Shown piece after piece: positions 5,865 through 6,925 of a stretch of DNA of 6,925 bases. This DNA is from Desulfobacterales bacterium (lineage in GTDB: Bacteria > Desulfobacterota > Desulfobacteria > Desulfobacterales > 4be13): positions 1 to 6,925 of the forward strand of contig JAOZLU010000380.1 of the NCBI GenBank assembly GCA_029934695.1, written 5' to 3'. The notes beneath the pieces are model-generated. The model made no database searches. It saw nothing but the letters and a program-made list of their open reading frames with translations, and was not told the origin of the DNA. Both the position numbers and the translations under genes were made by a program. Each line of letters opens with the position of its first letter. Within the stretch, counting starts at the first letter, position 1.

Positions 5865-6060
5865 GGATGGGGAAGGAAGGTCTGACCGTCATTGCTCGCA
5901 GCGTCCGACACTGCCGCGGCATTGAGGGGGATTTCCTGACCCGGAAGCCCGATTATGGCGGCCTTGTGCGCCCATATGATTTTAAACCGGGACCTGACCT
6001 TCCCGGTGCCGTCGTCGGCAAGCTCCCACGGGTGGGAGCATGGTCAGGACTTCCCCATCC
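5865..6060. mobile_element. Candidate MITE-like or REP-like GC-rich element between convergent genes
   Basis: This 196-bp stretch is bounded by perfect 11-bp terminal inverted repeats: GGATGGGGAAG at 5865-5875 and its complement CTTCCCCATCC at 6050-6060. A second inverted pair lies just inside (CTGACC 5882-5887, GGTCAG 6042-6047). GC content of 5881-6060 is about 62% by hand count, clearly above the flanking genes. It contains a perfect palindrome TGCCGCGGCA (5912-5921), three successive hairpins (5986-6039), and CTGACC in further copies at 5936-5941 and 5994-5999. A possible 3-bp target duplication TTC (5861-5863, 6061-6063) is too short to weigh much. No transposase is encoded and no convincing protein reads through it. 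Alternatives are a structured RNA, a bidirectional 3'-end structure, or a decayed gene. Confidence 0.45.
5986..6039. other. Three consecutive hairpins in the convergent intergenic region
   Basis: ACCGGGA (5986-5992) pairs with TCCCGGT (6001-6007) over an 8-nt loop. TGCCG (6007-6011) pairs with CGGCA (6016-6020) over TCGT. GCTCCCA (6022-6028) pairs with TGGGAGC (6033-6039) over CGGG. The structures are symmetric and so form on either strand. No T run follows on either strand, so they are not classical intrinsic terminators, although they could block read-through or protect 3' ends. Confidence 0.55.
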
Positions 6061-6078
6061 TTCATTCCTTCATCCTTT
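6057..6078. repeat. Short heptad-like array at the 3' end of the phosphorelay gene
   Basis: ATCCTTC (6057-6063), ATTCCTTC (6064-6071) and ATCCTTT (6072-6078) are successive variants of one 7-8-bp unit. They include the stop codon of the minus-strand gene (6062-6064) and encode its last residues KRMKE. The array abuts the right terminal repeat of the GC-rich element. Confidence 0.4.
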
Positions 6079-6925
6079 TTTGCTTAAACCTGCTCAATAC
6101 GGCTCTGGCATCATCAAAATTGTAATCGCTGACTTGCTGTATCAGGCATTCCAGTTCTTTTTTATCGGAAGGATCAGAGGAAAGACAGGCGTTGATCTCT
6201 CTGAGCCAGTATTCTGACTCCACCGGGTCAGCGTTCAGAAGGCTTTTGTCAAGTTTTTCAGTCAGTTCAAAAAAATTTGATGAATCAGGAGGAGCGATGT
6301 CTGTTTCCGAAGGTTGCGGGATGTCCTCTCCGATCTCCGGTAAGACAGACAGCTTTTCAAAAGATGCCACTACTTGTGCAAAGGACACTTCCACCAATGG
6401 CAATATGTTCAGTATCTGGTCTTTGTTTTCACTTTTACATGCATCTTCCAGAGCTTTTGCCGCTGTGCTGAGATCAGTGGCTGAGACATTGCCGGCGGCA
6501 CCCTTGAAGCCATGAATTTTTACTCTGGCAGATTCAAAGTCTTTTTTTTCAATAAGACTGCGAAACTCACGGCCAAATTTTTCCTGAGATATGCAAAAAA
6601 CTTCGAGGATATCCACATACAGACTCCATACCCCTCCGAGCCGTTCCAGCCCCTCCTCAATATTCAGTCCGGGCAATTTGGGAATTTTGAATGGTGAATT
6701 TTCGATTTCATAAGGTGGATTTTCTCTTTTATGCTTATGAATATTTTTCCTGAGTGCAGTGAATAATTTTTTACGGTCTATAGGCTTGGAGACATAATCA
6801 TTCATTCCGGATTCGAGACATTTCGCCCGGTCTCCGAACATAGCGTGGGCAGTCATGGCAATGATGGGAATTTGATGTTTGATGTTTGATGTTTGATGTT
6901 TGATGCTTGATGTTTGATGCTTGAT
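6062..6925 (-). CDS. C-terminal part of a receiver-HPt phosphorelay protein (probable hybrid histidine kinase), 5' end outside the window
   Basis: Only the last 287 codons are present. The gene runs off the right edge, so the kinase or other N-terminal part cannot be seen. The first part is the end of a receiver domain: the PIIAMTAHAM strand with its conserved Thr (6851-6853), the GMNDYVSKPID loop with conserved Lys (6785-6787), and the last helix. A linker leads to an HPt domain with the motif HGFKGAAGN, whose His (6512-6514) is the likely phospho-acceptor. A helical tail of about 90 residues follows. Such proteins move phosphate from receiver Asp to HPt His in multistep relays. The ATG at 6856 lies in the middle of the receiver strand and is not the true start. 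Repeat-encoded insertions occur before the PIIAMTA strand and in the linker. The gene converges on the plus-strand group. Confidence 0.88.
   Translation of the reverse strand: MKHQTSSIKHQTSNIKHQIPIIAMTAHAMFGDRAKCLESGMNDYVSKPIDRKKLFTALRKNIHKHKRENPPYEIENSPFKIPKLPGLNIEEGLERLGGVWSLYVDILEVFCISQEKFGREFRSLIEKKDFESARVKIHGFKGAAGNVSATDLSTAAKALEDACKSENKDQILNILPLVEVSFAQVVASFEKLSVLPEIGEDIPQPSETDIAPPDSSNFFELTEKLDKSLLNADPVESEYWLREINACLSSDPSDKKELECLIQQVSDYNFDDARAVLSRFKQKRMKE
6682..6723. repeat. Decayed heptanucleotide array in the receiver-HPt linker
   Basis: The plus strand parses into six 7-bp units at 6682 (GAATTTT), 6689 (GAATGGT), 6696 (GAATTTT), 6703, 6710 and 6717 (GGATTTT). Units one and three are identical, and the 14 bp from 6689 match the 14 bp from 6710 at 10 positions. 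In the minus-strand protein this gives a seven-residue duplication, ENPPYEI followed by ENSPFKI. Confidence 0.45.
6871..6925. repeat. Heptanucleotide tandem array (TTTGATG) inside the receiver-domain coding sequence
   Basis: Seven complete 7-bp units follow one another from 6871 to 6919. Six are TTTGATG and the unit at 6906 is CTTGATG. A partial CTTGAT reaches the window edge, so the true length is unknown. Read on the minus strand the array is open and encodes the heptapeptide IKHQTSN repeatedly, directly before IPIIAMTAHAM of the receiver domain. Because 7 is not a multiple of 3, all three minus-strand frames give the same cycle of codons, while the plus strand meets a TGA in every 21 bp. 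Confidence 0.95.

Noticed and set aside
6022..6039. Intrinsic terminator at the GCTCCCA/TGGGAGC hairpin
   Set aside because: No T run follows the stem on either strand. It is described as part of the hairpin cluster instead.
5822..6217. Plus-strand reading frame of 131 codons over the convergent region
   Set aside because: It starts inside the acidic-tailed gene, crosses the inverted-repeat element and ends antisense to the phosphorelay gene. It shows no domain, and the open frame follows from high GC.
6192..6697. Small plus-strand reading frames opposite the HPt region
   Set aside because: They are antisense to a clear receiver-HPt coding sequence with intact motifs.

Overview
The window looks like chromosomal DNA of a Gram-negative bacterium with moderate GC content. 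I infer a Desulfobacterota (deltaproteobacterial, Desulfobacterales-like) host. YidC has the large periplasmic domain of Gram-negative insertases. The order yidC-jag-mnmE is the conserved block that usually follows rpmH-rnpA-yidD. The right end carries a hybrid-kinase type receiver-HPt protein of the kind abundant in that group. The phylum assignment rests on gene order and protein style, not on a database match.

Layout. Positions 1-119 are a leader with no identifiable gene. Then, on the plus strand, come yidC (120-1787, membrane insertase), jag/khpB (1888-2841, KH-R3H RNA-binding protein with a lysine-aspartate minisatellite linker) and mnmE (2893-4293, tRNA U34 modification GTPase). A YkgJ-type cysteine-cluster protein (4342-5019) follows, with two small unknown proteins (5012-5362 and 5359-5853). 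These last three overlap by 8 and 4 bp and are probably translationally coupled. Positions 5854-6061 separate convergent genes and hold a GC-rich, hairpin-rich element of about 196 bp with 11-bp terminal inverted repeats. From 6062 to the right edge, on the minus strand, is the C-terminal part of a two-component phosphorelay protein (end of a receiver domain, HPt domain, helical tail).

Functions. yidC, jag and mnmE are housekeeping genes: membrane-protein insertion, RNA binding linked to envelope physiology, and wobble-uridine modification. The cysteine-cluster protein probably binds metal. The two proteins coupled to it are unknown, and their gene arrangement suggests a shared job.

Most notable pattern. 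Short arrays with a unit of about 7 bp recur with different sequences: in the yidC-jag, jag-mnmE and mnmE-YkgJ spacers, at the 3' end of the phosphorelay gene, and twice inside that gene. The two internal arrays lie in a receiver-domain loop and in the receiver-HPt linker, where they are read as heptapeptides. One array contains both candidate mnmE start codons. The other anomalies are the 30-bp minisatellite in jag, a 37-bp near-perfect palindrome inside mnmE, and the GC-rich inverted-repeat element at 5865-6060.
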